NCBI GenBank assembly: GCA_036250225.1
Contig: JAPZLL010000011.1
Span: forward strand, 868,001 to 932,000
Reading direction: 5' to 3'
Source of the DNA: Cercophora sp. LCS_1
Lineage: Eukaryota > Ascomycota > Sordariomycetes > Sordariales > Lasiosphaeriaceae
DNA: 64,000 nucleotides
How positions within the stretch are numbered: position 1 is the first letter of the stretch; every line of letters starts with the position of its first letter. A program made the translations under genes and the position numbers. The notes below the pieces were generated by a model. That model was given only the letters and a program-made list of their open reading frames with translations. It searched no databases and was not told the origin of the DNA. Shown piece after piece: positions 1 through 11,240 of the stretch.

Positions 1-680
1 GCGATGGTGGGCTCGATGCCGGTGCACCAGATTGCGTCGGTCGGTGTGGGTGCTTGACAAGAATGTTAGAATGGCAATGTGGAAGAAGCAAAGAGAGAAG
101 GGACAACATACCGGGCAGCCGCCGTCACGGTCACCTGGAGGAAGGACTGGCAGTCGGCGGTGCGGGTCCCGGCCGCCTCGAGGCTCTTGATGCTGCCGAG
201 GACTTGCATGTTGCACACGTTGGGCTTGTGGGTGGGCTTGGGGGCCTGAGGGCCCTTACCTTTGTTGCCGTTGTTACCGTTGTTGGGGACGGCCGACGCG
301 AGACCCGACGCCTGGAGAGACCCCGATCCGGTGCCCATCAGCTCCTGGTGGTCGGGACGAGTGATCCTGGATGCCAGTGGGACCTTGTCATGGTGGGTGT
401 CCGCGCTGTCAGCACGCTTGGACGTGTCCTTGCCTTGGATTCGGCAGTTGGTTTGTTGCTCAGGATGAGGAGAGGACGTGATGTTTCTTGGTGGTCTTCG
501 AAGCTTGGAGTAACTGTGCTTGGGTTGTTGTCGTGGCCATCGTGAGCGTTCACCAACCAAAGCCAGACGACCTCCCTCACATGTCATTGTGAGCTCGTCA
601 AGATCTTCACTAAGACTCCCGGAGCTAAATCGGGACAGGCCCCGCAGACCGTCAGCCGAGAATACTGCTTCCTTTTTCAC
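1..680 (-). CDS. Hypothetical protein, cut by left window edge
   Basis: I do not recognise this gene. On the minus strand a frame runs from at most position 680 to about 113, where a GTATGT donor follows. A CTAAC branch site and a CAAG acceptor near position 54 lead into another exon that leaves the window. The most protein-like part is the last 60 or so residues, with an asparagine/glycine-rich stretch (NNGNNGNKGKG), a proline/lysine linker and two cysteines (NVCNM and ADCQS). The true start is unclear: methionines exist at 680 and 338, and the stretch after 338 ends in ASA, like a weak signal-peptide cleavage site. The reading frame of the next exon is ambiguous because splicing as read gives a basic, unlikely peptide, while the neighbouring frame (DAIWCTGIEP) looks better. 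No function is inferred. Confidence 0.35.
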
Positions 681-922
681 CCACGGCTTGGGGACGGAGG
701 AGGAGACAATGCAGTGTTTTGTTGTCGATTTTCAGGCCTATTATGTGTCTATGCTACTGTAGACCCAGCATATTCTGTCAAAAACAAGTGCTTTGAAAAT
801 ATGGACAAACAATCTTGCCAACTGAAAGCTCAACTTCCACACTCAAACGAGCGAAACTCAATGGCCTTAATTCACACACCACCTTCGACCTTTATTCAAC
901 ACACTCCATGATAAAACATTGA

Positions 923-1288
923 TTAACAGTCAACCCTAAAAGATCTGTACGACGGCACGCCAGTAAAACACGCGGATGTGCCGGGGGTATACGAGGTGCC
1001 GATACCACCCGGGCACCCCTCGACGACAAAGGCAACAATGGTGCACCTGGCTGACACGGCAGTGACAGCTTGCGCAGCGAACCCGATGTTGATGCATTGG
1101 GAGCTGGTTGTGCCGAAGTAGGTGGACCCGGAACCGAGGCAGCTGTTTGCTCGGAAGGGTGCGAAGGACCACTGGTTGGGGTTAATTTGGCGCTTGGAGA
1201 CGGCCGTGGTTTGGTCGGTAGAGGTGTCGGTTGGGGCGGCGAGGGCGCCGGTTGCGAGGAGGGTGGTGACGAAAAGGGTGGGCTTCAT
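923..1288 (-). CDS. Small secreted six-cysteine protein
   Basis: A 121-residue, single-exon protein. Residues 1-17 form a clear signal peptide (hydrophobic VTTLLATGALA, cleavage after ALA). A Lys-Arg pair at about residue 32-33 follows a short threonine/serine-rich propeptide, which suggests Kex2 processing in the Golgi. The mature part of about 88 residues has six cysteines, enough for three disulfides, and ends in a cysteine. It has no membrane segment after the signal, so it should be exported. These features fit the loose class of small secreted cysteine-rich fungal proteins, which includes effectors, antimicrobial peptides and hydrophobin-like surface proteins. I do not recognise the cysteine pattern and assign no activity. 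A TTATATGA element lies about 160 bp upstream on the minus strand. Confidence 0.72.
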   Translation of the reverse strand: MKPTLFVTTLLATGALAAPTDTSTDQTTAVSKRQINPNQWSFAPFRANSCLGSGSTYFGTTSSQCINIGFAAQAVTAVSARCTIVAFVVEGCPGGIGTSYTPGTSACFTGVPSYRSFRVDC

Positions 1289-3475
1289 TTTGATGTATGA
1301 TTGAGTGGCTTGAGTGGCTTAAGTTGTGATGGTAGAAGGTGATGTGACGTGGTGGGAGATGCTGATGATTGATGCTGGGTGATGGGATGTCATGGTGAGA
1401 AAGTCGACGAAGTTCTTATACTCAACGTCCTGAGCCTCAGGCATCATATAAGGGTATGGAAACTTTGATATTGACTTGTCAATCTGCCTTGCCTCTCTTT
1501 GCCGCCGGTTGCGTGGCTTGGCTTGGTGGTGATTCGGCTCGACAAGTCCATGGAACCAGGATGGTGTTTTAGCGCCTGTGTAACTCACTGATGTCTTATG
1601 AGAGGTTGGTGGCTTATTTTTGTCCCGCAAGTTCATGCTCATGCTCTGCCGCCTGTTGTCAGGATCATGGTGTTGAGGCTTGTTCTGTCACACCGTGGAT
1701 GGGGGAAGCCAGATTCCTTACCCAGTGTCAACCGTGAAGTTCAATAAAAGATAAATGTTAATAATGTCGCTCAATCTATAGTCTTAACAGCGTACAGACC
1801 AAGACGTAATACTTCGTAGGGGAGAATAGTTAACAAAGTCCAAGTAAGGGGCGTAGTTGCTAGCCGGGCGAGATATCTGCCGCTTCAACCTCAGAAGGTG
1901 CGTTGTCTTACCCCAAGATTGATAAGAACGAGGTGTCTCTTCACAGACGCAAACGAGTCATCTCCCCGCAGTTTTTTTGGTCCAGCGTCTCATCGACCGC
2001 ATTGAAACATCGGTAAGGAAGGATCTAGACGGTGGCATTTTAATTTACTTGTGTGACCTCGACCGCGCGGTTTGGAAGGATCGTCATTGTGCGGCGTAGT
2101 TGTGAATACTCGGGAGCAGTAGCGCATGGGTTTTCTCATTCCTGGTGTTACAAGGCGCGACTTCTCAGCGGCACGGTTTCTAGAAAGTATCGCCATCCGG
2201 TCCCCATTGCTCATGCGCCGGTTTTTTTTTTCTTTGTGAGAAAATAATACTCGTCTGAGCTTTCACTCATGACCCCCCAAATCGAGCAAATATGTCTAGA
2301 ACACGGGTTTTATGATAAATGGACTTGGGATATGCTGGCCCTCATCAAACCATGCACCGCTGCCATGTTGAGGTTGAGAAGGGGAGTGGTTTGCCGTCTT
2401 CAGGGCACAGCAGTGGCGATGCAAGACTGGACGCCAGCACAGTCTCCGTCCGCAAAAGGAAGGTCTGAATGGGAACAGACAATTGGGTATCCTCACCCGT
2501 CCTCCAGAGCAGACAAAAAGAGGATGTCGAATAATATCCTCAGCTACTGTATCCATTCTTGCCTCGCCGCCGCCTACCTACATGCCATACGGAGAATGGC
2601 GGGAAAGGTTGGTTGCCTGGGCTGTGAATCTCAGCTGTTGGTTCTACCATTGATACCATGTGCTGGTGTAAGGGATGTTGACGGTGGTGTGTTTCTATCC
2701 AGCTGTGGAAGGATCTTGTTACTTGGTCGGCTCTTTTGAAAGAAGAAATTAAAGGGTGCCTGGTTTGAGGCTCACAGCCGCACGATGCAACACAGTGTTG
2801 CCCCCGAGCACCTGGCTGACGATCAAGCTCGCTGCCCCACATGCCGCTCCCTTGACTTCCATCGAACAGTCGGTGTTGTCAAACTTTGGAGTGCTATATG
2901 CGTGCGGAGTGTCGATCTTGGGGCGCGTATGCCAAACACGACATGGAATCGCTTGGAGAGGAGGATGGAGAGAATCCTGGGAAAGAACCGACGCGTTCCT
3001 ATCAGGAAACAAAGTGGAAGGCACCAGGGCACGTGGCGATGTGAGTGCGTGCTCAGAAAAAGGCAGGCACGTTCAGGGCGGGGACGGAAATAACTTAATT
3101 GAATTGAACAGTTGTTTTCGGCCAGAATTCGTGCTCCTGACGTGTTTTTTTTTTTTTTTAACCTGTGTGATACGTCCCCTGTATTTTATTTGCCGGTCAA
3201 CACCAAGCTCGAGATGGGAGATGGGCATACGAAGCGCCTCCTTCCCCAGGCTGTAAATAAACTTTCCCGTCAAGCGCGAACTCAAACCGACAGCCATTTG
3301 GCGTGCAAACTCGGCCAATTGGGCTTTCCACCCAACCCCCATCCTTCCGAGTTACCGCCCAGGGCCGCAGTTTGACGGCAAAATGTTGATTGGCGTCTGC
3401 CTGGGTGAGTCATTGCCAAAGGTGACATTCGCCATCCTCAATGTTTGCAGGTGTGCACAGACCACGCCAGACAGA
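1289..3475. other. Intergenic, no confident gene
   Basis: Upstream DNA of the small secreted protein gene. It holds an 8-bp direct repeat (GAGTGGCTT twice near 1303-1320), an AT-richer part at about 1730-1850, and a 14-base T run near 3146. Several open frames exist on both strands (for example 2269-2739) but they lack recognisable domains or supporting splice sites, so I call none. Confidence 0.5.
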
Positions 3476-3483
3476 TATATAAA
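3476..3483 (+). promoter_or_regulatory. TATA box of the U6 gene
   Basis: TATATAAA lies about 50 bases before the mapped 5' end of the U6 RNA. RNA polymerase III U6 genes carry an upstream TATA box. The spacing here is longer than the usual 25-30 bases, so the true 5' end may be slightly upstream of the one given or another element may set the start. Confidence 0.6.
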
Positions 3484-3529
3484 CCTCAACCATCCCTCGT
3501 CCTCTTCCCCTTTTCTTCTTCCTTTCCTC

Positions 3530-3634
3530 GTCGCCCCCGCTGGGGCGACAAATGGTCTTTCGAAACAATACAGAGAGGATTAGCATGGCCCCTGCACAAG
3601 GATGACACGCTACGTAAAGGAGAAGCTACCTTTT
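3530..3634 (+). ncRNA. U6: U6 spliceosomal snRNA
   Basis: U6 RNA is the catalytic RNA of the spliceosome. The sequence shows a 5' hairpin (GTCGCCCC pairing with GGGGCGAC around a CGCT loop), then GAAACAATACAGAGA containing the invariant ACAGAGA box that contacts the 5' splice site. This is followed by the AGC catalytic triad (3582-3584) within TTAGCATGG, and by the conserved stretch CCCCTGCACAAGGATGACAC that forms the U4 pairing region and internal stem-loop. The gene ends in a T run of 14, the polymerase III terminator. It has no intron, although some fungal U6 genes do. The base after ACAGAGA is G, where yeast has T and human has A. Identification is near certain; the exact ends are less so. 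Confidence 0.95.
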
Positions 3635-3644
3635 TTTTTTTTTT
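3631..3644 (+). terminator. RNA polymerase III terminator (T14)
   Basis: A run of 14 T directly follows the U6 body (GAAGCTACC then T). Oligo-T is the standard polymerase III stop signal. Confidence 0.85.
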
Positions 3645-4798
3645 CACTGTGCTCTTGGCCTATTGGTCAGGACACGGAGAAGAAAACTTGAGATTGTGCC
3701 CCATATCGCAGAGGATGACTGCAGCGCTGATCACAACTCGGAACATGACCTTATTGACTGGGATTCGCTAAGAATATTCCTGTCGTTTCATAAAATCGCA
3801 AATATACTGCGGATTGTGGAAGCCTGGTTCCTGCCCGGTAATTCGGCTCGGCTGCGCCTGCGGGTGGAAATTGCTTGCAAAGATGGCCTGGTAACACGCG
3901 CAGAAGCGCGTTGTGCTTGCCAGGTTGCCCATTCTCAATTGCTTTTCCATGCGTCAGTACATTCCCTCTTCGATGCTCTAACTCATTGAGTAGGGCGGGT
4001 GGGACAATGAGCCTGGGGAACACACCCACGGCGAGTGGTGAACATGGCGTCGCCAAACAGCCCAGTGTCTGCCATATCCGAATCCGATGAAGGAATTGTC
4101 CTCGAGTCCTTCCACCTCGTCTGCTAATAGCCATCCTCCTGCGAAATGCGCCGCCTACAACAGCCGCCCGAGGCATCGCTTACGAGGCTCTGTTTCTTTT
4201 ACCGTCATGCTTTATTGGTAAGTGTCCTTACTGCACTTGCTGGTAGGGTTCTGTTCTGAATGCGGTTGGGATGGGACAGTTCTGGGCGTTGCACTGGTAC
4301 TTGTCGAGGGTCGTGTCGTGAGCTCTGCCGGACATGCGATTCTTCGGGCGTCGGAGATCGCTGCAATACTCTGGCCGATTATTTTTTCGGCTAGAGTCGG
4401 GTCCATGATTCACGCCGTGGCACTTTGGTGCGCTGAGCGTGGTACGCAGTTACAGGTCTGATCCTCTTGTTCGGCCCCCGTTGCATCATCATCACTGACT
4501 CAACGACAGGTGCTTGACATGCTGTTGACGGGTCGGTCAGTCGGAGGAACGCTGAAATACCTCATGTTTTCCTTCCGACAAAGCAAGGGGTTACCCCTCC
4601 TTATTCTCTAGTGGACGCTGAGTCCGCTGGGCAGTCAGGCAATTCTCCGCGTCGCAAGCACGCAAACAAGAGTCGGGACAAGCCGGCAGTCCTTGGTATA
4701 TTTCCCGTTCCCAGATATAAACACCAGGACTCTTCTTTCCACATTGGCTCAGGGTTCTGAAGGTAGTCGACCCAACCCAACCGACATATCGGGGCCAG
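3645..4798. other. Intergenic, no confident gene
   Basis: I see no recognisable gene. The DNA just before 4799 would be expected to hold the amino-terminal membrane segments of the next gene, but no hydrophobic helix is visible there in any plus-strand frame. Minus-strand frames (3751-4176, 4601-5047) are proline/arginine-rich shadows. Confidence 0.45.
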
Positions 4799-6147
4799 TT
4801 GCCGCCATATTTGATAAACGGGCAGCTCTACCACCCAAGCGCCCGTCTTATCCAAGCGAACCAGTCCAGCGATGTATTCAGAGGTCTTGTTCAAGATCTG
4901 GGAGGTACCGCAGTAGCTCTCGAAGCCGTGCAGCAAGACCCCTGGGGAAACGTCCGTGTTCCGTTCCTCCGCATGCTCAGGGGCTACAGCCCAGCGTCCC
5001 TCGGGGAACGGGTCGACATCCTGACGGATAGTATCCCGCCGTACCACTCCCTGATAGGGCTTTCAGTTCGTGGTGTGGCACGACAACAAAGTGGCAGTAC
5101 GACTCTGACAGTTAACTCGACATACTATTTCCCCCAGGTACCAGGCAGCCAGCTTCTAACCCTTTTTTTCCGAAAGGGATTGCATTACTTACTAAGCCCG
5201 TGGACAGTGCAAGAAGTGGGATGCCGTGAAAAACCCCAGTAACGGCACCAACGCAGCAAACAACACCTGGACCTGGGCAACCGACTTCGGCTACTCCATC
5301 ACCCCACCTCCCCTCAACGGATACCCGACTCTCGCAGAACTCGCAACCCTCAAATTCTTCGACGGCCGCGCCTTCATGCCCTGCGATGTCCACTCCTCCG
5401 TATCCGAAGTCCAAATCCAATGCACCAAGCCAACTCTCGAATCCCGTCCCCTTTGCCAATCCACCAAAATGCGCGCCGCACCGGGGCACTCCACACCCTC
5501 CAACGCATCCATCTTCACCCTCCCTTCTTCCTGGTACAAAGGCGAAAGCTACCTCCAAAACTTTCTCCACGGGCTCGCAACCCTCGGCGCCCAGCAACCA
5601 AACGAGCCATCATCCAAGCCGATCCGAACCTACCTGATCGACCCAACGCGAGACTTCTCCGGGGGTATAGCGCCAGGCTGGTCTTTCAGTAATCTGGACT
5701 CAGCGAGTCTCGAGGCGCGCTTAGGTTTACTGACCAACACATTCTGGGGCCTCGCTGCGGCCTGATACGGTCCTGAACCTGGACGGGATCAACGAGCCGG
5801 AGGATTTGGAGAGGCGGAATACGCATATCCACTTTGATTTGCTATCCATGCACGACACGACGACGGGCGTGACGACGTCGTATGCGGAACAAAGATATAC
5901 CATCTCGCCCGGGTGGATGGCCGTGTATTGGGTCGCTGTTGGGGTTTTGACGCTTTCGACCGTTGCGGATGTTTATATACGGAACCCCCTTCGGGTTCCG
6001 GATTTTCTGGATAGTGTGTGGGCGCTGACGAGGGATACGCCGTATATCAATCCTCCTGATGGGGTGAGTAGTGCGTTGGGCGGGGCCGAGCAGATGGAGA
6101 TGCTGGGAGAAAAATGGGTGAGGATTCAGGATGTCAGGCCCAAGTAA
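4799..6147 (+). pseudogene. Decayed fungal multi-pass membrane protein (C-terminal part)
   Basis: Three consecutive segments read as the C-terminal half of an uncharacterised family of large fungal membrane proteins. Segment 1 (4799-5137) contains the loop LIGLSVRGVARQ and NSTYYFPQ. A clean intron 5138-5207 (GTACCA, TTACTAAG branch, ACAG) leads in phase to CKKWDAVKNP. Segment 2 (5208-5762) has extracellular-type cysteines and ARLGLLTNTFWG. Segment 3 (5761-6147) has the last membrane helix (WMAVYWVAVGVLTLSTVADV) and a VWALTRDTPYI tail. Segments 2 and 3 are in different frames: the frame hits TGA at 5763-5765, while the next frame continues with PDTVLNLDG, so one base (at the GCGGCC run) disrupts the frame. 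The amino-terminal helices normal for such proteins are not visible upstream. This points to a truncated, frameshifted relic. A sequencing indel plus missed upstream exons is the alternative. Confidence 0.5.
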
Positions 6148-6728
6148 CTTACGGGGCGGATTGCTTTGAGCGATGACAAAACACTCGAGTCCAAGGAACT
6201 TGACTGGAATAGGCGGTACCCCTGAGATGCTCTCTGCGCTGCAAACGCAAAGAGACATAGAGCTTGCACCTTGGGAAAAGACGAGACATAAAAGGCATAT
6301 GGACAAGAGGCCTCAGATACAAAGCTAGACAACGCTCGCTGAAACGATTGTATCATTTGCACCAGACCACTCTATCTCGCGCAAAAATATCAAATATCCA
6401 AGACCCGAAATGTTCCGTTGACCAAATTCCACCCATTCTCAAGCACGCCAACCCACTTCCTGCCAGAACACCGACCGATCCTTTTCCCATCCTCCCATAT
6501 TAGATATTATCCCAACAAAGGTGGCTGGCACCTTTTGGTGAAGCGACCCGGCTCGGACCGGGTCGCCTCAGGCTTGTGCTGTCAGAAAGCCAAGAGTCTT
6601 TTACAGTCCTCACCAGTAGACGAGACCAAACTCCGTGTCCATCCCGTAAACCCATTCGTGCTCCGGACCCCGGTTGCCTGTTGTGTATCCCTGTAAACGT
6701 ATAGATTCATCCCCCATGCCGTGCTGCC
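6148..6728. other. Intergenic between convergent genes
   Basis: This 580-bp stretch lies downstream of both the decayed membrane gene (plus) and the acetyltransferase (minus). I see no further gene in it. It should hold both 3' untranslated regions. Confidence 0.5.
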
Positions 6729-7899
6729 TTACTTCAGGTCCAGCAGCATTGCCTCGACTCCGTAATTTTTGATGAGGAAGAGCAAAAGCATCCCCCCGAG
6801 GATGCCGCCCGCTCCTGCAACGGCGAGCACCGCCAAGAACTTGAGTCCCCATTCATACACCCCGCACTCCTGCCTGCCGCGCGCCAACTCGGTTACTCGT
6901 CTCACTTGGGCGGGAGTTGGCGATGGGGGCTCCGTTGGGTGACTGTTGTTGCTACTGGCTTTACGTTGCAGCGATTGCTGGTGCGGGTGCTGGTGCTGCG
7001 TCTTTTTCTGTTGTTGGATGGCAGCCAGCGTATTGTTGAGCCGTGTGAGCTCGAATTCCTCTCTGCGGTCGAGCTGCCGGCCAAATCTAATCGCTTCGGT
7101 GAGATTGTTGACGGTGTCGTCGTAGTCCGCAGAGCCAACAGCAACATCATTCAGATCCTGAACGACGCGGGCTGGGACTCCGAGCGCCATGGTGCGGGGC
7201 GGAATGTCTCTGGTGATGACGCTCCCGGCGCCAATGACAGCTCCGTTCCCAATCGTCACGCCTCCGCTGGGTCAATGTTAGTACGAGCTGCTGGGCGTTG
7301 GTGACGCAGAGGACTCACAGGACAGTGACGTTGGCTCCAATCCAGACTTGGTCACCAATGGTAATTGGCTTGCCGATGCTGCTCTGCTTACCCGACCGCT
7401 CCTCGGCCCGCAAGGCGTGGCCGACGCTGACGATGCAGCAATTGGGACCAACGTTACACCGCTCGCCGATGATCACGTCAGCCACGGGTGTGTCCATGAT
7501 CATGCAGCTGCGGTTGATGAACGTCGACCCGCCGATGCGCACTCGCAGGCCATAGTCGACGTAGAACGGCGGCTTGACAAACGGCGTCTGCGCCTTGAGC
7601 CCGGGGTTGCGAAACGTCATATCATGAGTGACGGCCGAGGCGGCGTCCTCACTGCGATCGCGCCCCGGTCGGACGATGCTGTACAGGGCGTCAGCCTGTC
7701 GGTGAGTGGGTTGGGTTGGGGGTGCTGCTCACTCTAAGAAGCGGCTGCTGCGCACATCACCGGGTGAGTCTTCTGGTGTCTCATTGAATCGCCGGCAGGC
7801 CTGGGCGCAGCGATCCCGTGCGGCACGGAAGTCGTCGTTCCCGGCCGGGAATGCAACCCCCACAGCGGGTGCAACTTCCGTCTCGTCGGCCGAGTCCAT
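6729..7899 (-). CDS. Hexapeptide-repeat sugar O-acetyltransferase with C-terminal membrane anchor
   Basis: Predicted to move an acetyl group from acetyl-CoA to a sugar or related acceptor (maltose/galactoside O-acetyltransferase family). Three exons: 7899-7733, 7678-7319 and 7266-6729, with introns of 54 and 52 nt and CTGAC/CTAAC branch sites, giving 354 residues. The first about 60 residues are a Mac-type helical domain (FRAARDRCAQACRRFN). Then comes the left-handed beta-helix: PFYVDYGLRVRIG, a catalytic-type histidine in SVGHALRAEERSG (about residue 143), and IGNGAVIGAGSVITRDIPP. After the enzyme there is a long glutamine/serine-rich linker and a single hydrophobic helix (LAVLAVAGAGGILGGMLLLFLI) near the end. 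That tail anchor is unusual because classical members are soluble, and it suggests the domain faces the cytosol from an internal membrane. The substrate is unknown. Confidence 0.85.
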
Positions 7900-10800
7900 G
7901 GTGAATTGGTGACGGGCGACCGGCTGGCTGACTGACGGGTCGAGCCTGGGAGCTACCGAGAGATGCCAATGCAACAGCAACGCCGTCGTTCAAGAGGAGT
8001 CGTCGTGTCGGAGTGGTGAATGGCGCCAGAGAGGTCTGCGGTGGTTGTGTTGCGAGTGCAGTGGTGGTCCGGGGTCATCGACGCCTTTTGAGCTGACCGA
8101 TCGGGCACGGAACTGGTGGCGAGGGGCCTCCACGGGACCTTGGGGCGCAAAATCGAAAGGTTGAAGATGAGGATGGCCGACGTGCCACACTCCCGGGACG
8201 ACTTGACTGGAGTTTTGTCAACGCCACGAAAACTTTGGCGAGATTTGGGGGTCGCGGCCTTGCGCTGAATTGCCGCTTTTCCCGATGCGTTGATCGCCGA
8301 ACAGGGGCACGGTGCCCACGGATGACGCCGCTGGGTTCCCCGGAGGAGCCAAGCCGGTGAGAGGAAAAAGCAACGACGACGCCAGCTTCTGGCCAGATAC
8401 CCCTCGCTTGCCGCGGCACGGGCAAATTAAAGCTGTTTCGGTGTGTCGTGCCAAATCGCGAGGTCTCGAGGGCGTTGGGGGGCGGCGATTGGGCGGTGGC
8501 ATATATGTTCATAGTAGACGACAGCAGCACGGCGCGACTCGGTATGATCGGTGGGAGGAGCCCGGAGAGCGGGAGCCTTTTTCATGAGCGGCTGAGATGA
8601 ATCGGGGCGGCGCAGAAGTGACAGACGGGTTCGCGCTACCGTTTTAAGACGGGCAAAAAATAGAAGAGGGAGAGGGCGAACGAACAAACAGGGTCGGGCG
8701 GGATCAGCAAATTCGACAAGTGCCGTGGGCCAAGTTTTGACGAGCCCAAAGTATCTCATCCCGCGGCGTGCCCCGGGCGCCGGGGAAGCAGCGCCGCTGC
8801 GGTGGTGCGGGCAAATGGCGACCGGGGTGATGCCGCTTATGACACGCATAGCCCTGGGTGTGCAGTTCGGCCACCACGCGTCGCGAGGTGACTGGGCACG
8901 CCAGGGCGGATTCTCCGCATGTGTCGCTGCAAGATCTGCCCTGTTCGTACATGGCCGGAAGCCCTCCCCAGAGGCTCAACGACGTCCTGTCGGGCCGTCG
9001 TGTGACCCCCCTTCCGGGATGGGCCGGCCGCAGTTTGCATTTTCACCCTCATGCCACCACCACGGCTGAGAAAAAGACTCGGTGGGCACTGGGTGCCGTT
9101 GGTTGCATTCCACGGCCGAGCGACGCGGGTCGTGGCTCTCCGCCTCGCTCGAGAGGGCATCCACAGAATGTGAGATGTGACAGAAAGTTGGAGCTGCCTT
9201 GACGTCCCAGCATGGCGCGTTCTGGATCCCAGTGCCACGCCGCCCCGCTGCAGCAAATCCGTGCAATGGGACGCGCTCGTCGCTGCGTGGCGACGAGGGT
9301 TCCGGTTGTGGGATTCCAAATATAGGGCCTGATTGACGAAAAGTGGCTGGCGTGCTTGCTTCGCGCAGCTGGGCGAGCGCCCCAGTTGGGGGACTGAGGG
9401 ATCTTGTCACCATCATGTTCGCCAAGCGTGAAGTTCGACGTTGGGAAAAGGGTGCATTCGAGCGCTGTGTGACGGCCGTCGGGGCCATCCAATGCCTGTC
9501 ACGCCAGCGACCAGCCCCAGCACAGGCCCCACCGGCCGGCCCATCCGACCATTCCGACTGCTCCGCGGGCGCCCCCTTGTTGGGGATCCCGTCCGGCAGC
9601 AACGGAGATTGGGCCGGTGTGTCGTTGCCGGCGGCTAGTCACTGTCGCACGACCCAATCCCCGCCGCGACCCTCGCCGCCGTTGGCTGTCGTATCAGCCC
9701 TTACGCCGGTCCTGACCTCATTGTTGCGTTGCTGTCAGCCAGCAGCAAGCAACACCACCACCTCGATTGGGTTGCCAACTTGTCGCCTGTCCATCCGTCC
9801 GAATATGAGGACTGACGGGCTGACCCTCCCCAGTCGTTGCCCATCGTCCGTTGTCGCCGCAGCCGCGATAACAAGATTTTGATGCCATGTGTTGTCGGAG
9901 CAGCCCCGTCCCCCCGAGCCCGGTTCCCCGCACTCACGATGGCAGCCCCGCCTCCGGCCAAGGGAAGGGCTAGATAGACCGTTTGTTACATGCGCCAGGC
10001 GTTGCCCACCAACACACCTAGGTCCCCGTCCCGACGCCGCCTTCCGGCTCCCGACCGTCGAGCCCCGTCTTCAAGTGTCGATTGGCCGCACAGGGCGCCA
10101 TCCGGCTAGTGAGCGTTACAAGCCGCACCAAGTCCGAGTTTTGGGGTCCTTGCCATGCGAGGTCTAGGAGGGCTCAGCTTACTTGCTGCATTCGGGGGCT
10201 GCAGGTGGATTGGACGGCACGACAACTAGGTTTGTCTTGTTGCAGGGCGGGAACGCGGGCGGGGGAAGACAGCGCCGGGAAGCATGCGTTTGGACCCAAA
10301 AGTCCCAGCATGGTGACACAGCGTAGCACCTCGGTGGGGGGCGCTGCCCAGCGATCATCTGAGCAGCAGCAAGAGATGGCAGTTTTCACTCTGCCGTGCA
10401 AAAACGGGGGACAGGTCGTCGGGCTAGCGGTAGTTTCTGCGGCATGCGTCATTATCGACCCATAGCGTAGACGTAAGGCCCACACAAACAGCGGTGACAG
10501 CTTCGATAAGATGCGCGGATGCGCCGCACGGTTGATCGAGTGAGCAACAATGGCAAGCGAAGTTGACGACGAAAATGGTAATTGGGGGGAGGCTGGGGTG
10601 TGGTGATGGGGCGGTAGTCGATGGGTGCTTGCGTTGCGCAGGTTTGAGATCGGGCAGGAGTAGGTCGGTGGAGCAGAGGGGGAGCGATGGCCACGGAATG
10701 GAAGCCCCCGGGCCGATCAGCCAAGTCCTCTGGACAGTTTGTTCTTGCTGCAGCTCGCACAGGCGCAGTTGGGTGAATTTCAGGATGAAATGGAAGGCAA

Positions 10801-11240
10801 GACCGTTCGGACTTTGCTCCGTGTGGGCAGTGCGGATGCAGGTCGCCAGATTCGACAAACATGCCCTACGGCGAGTGGTCGCTCCTTCCAGAAAAAAAAA
10901 CGCACAAAACGTCCGGTCTCAAAAAAAGGCCGAAGCAGCGCAGTTCGGGAGCAGGGGCATTTTAGAGCCAACGAACATTCGATTACTATTTCCAAAAGTC
11001 ATCCCGCGCAGTTGCGGCAGACGACGGCAGGGCCCCCCACAAACCAGCGCTAGGCATCCCAACCCAAAAGTCCTCAACATGCACCGAACCTCACCGCCAC
11101 GGAAAGCGGCGCTCTTGCCCGCATGACCCCCGTCACGTAATCGACAAGCTACATGCACACACCCGTTCTGCACCGTTGCGTGCCCATCCTTGCTCCACTG
11201 CCTCGTTTGATTCAGGACGTCTGCATGTTTGCGTGCTTGC
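7900..11240. other. Long GC-rich intergenic region, no confident gene
   Basis: About 3.3 kb without a recognisable gene. Long open frames occur on both strands (for example 8976-9602 minus and 9343-9882 plus), but they overlap one another. They are rich in arginine, proline and serine and show no domain, signal peptide or splice pattern, as expected of stop-poor GC-rich DNA. The left end is the promoter of the acetyltransferase. Confidence 0.5.

Noticed and set aside
2269..2739. 156-codon plus-strand frame
   Set aside because: No domain or signal, weak start context, and comparable frames on the other strand.
8427..9882. Several overlapping open frames of 90-208 codons on both strands
   Set aside because: They overlap each other, are rich in Arg/Pro/Ser, and show no domain, signal or splice pattern. 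This is expected for GC-rich DNA with few stops.
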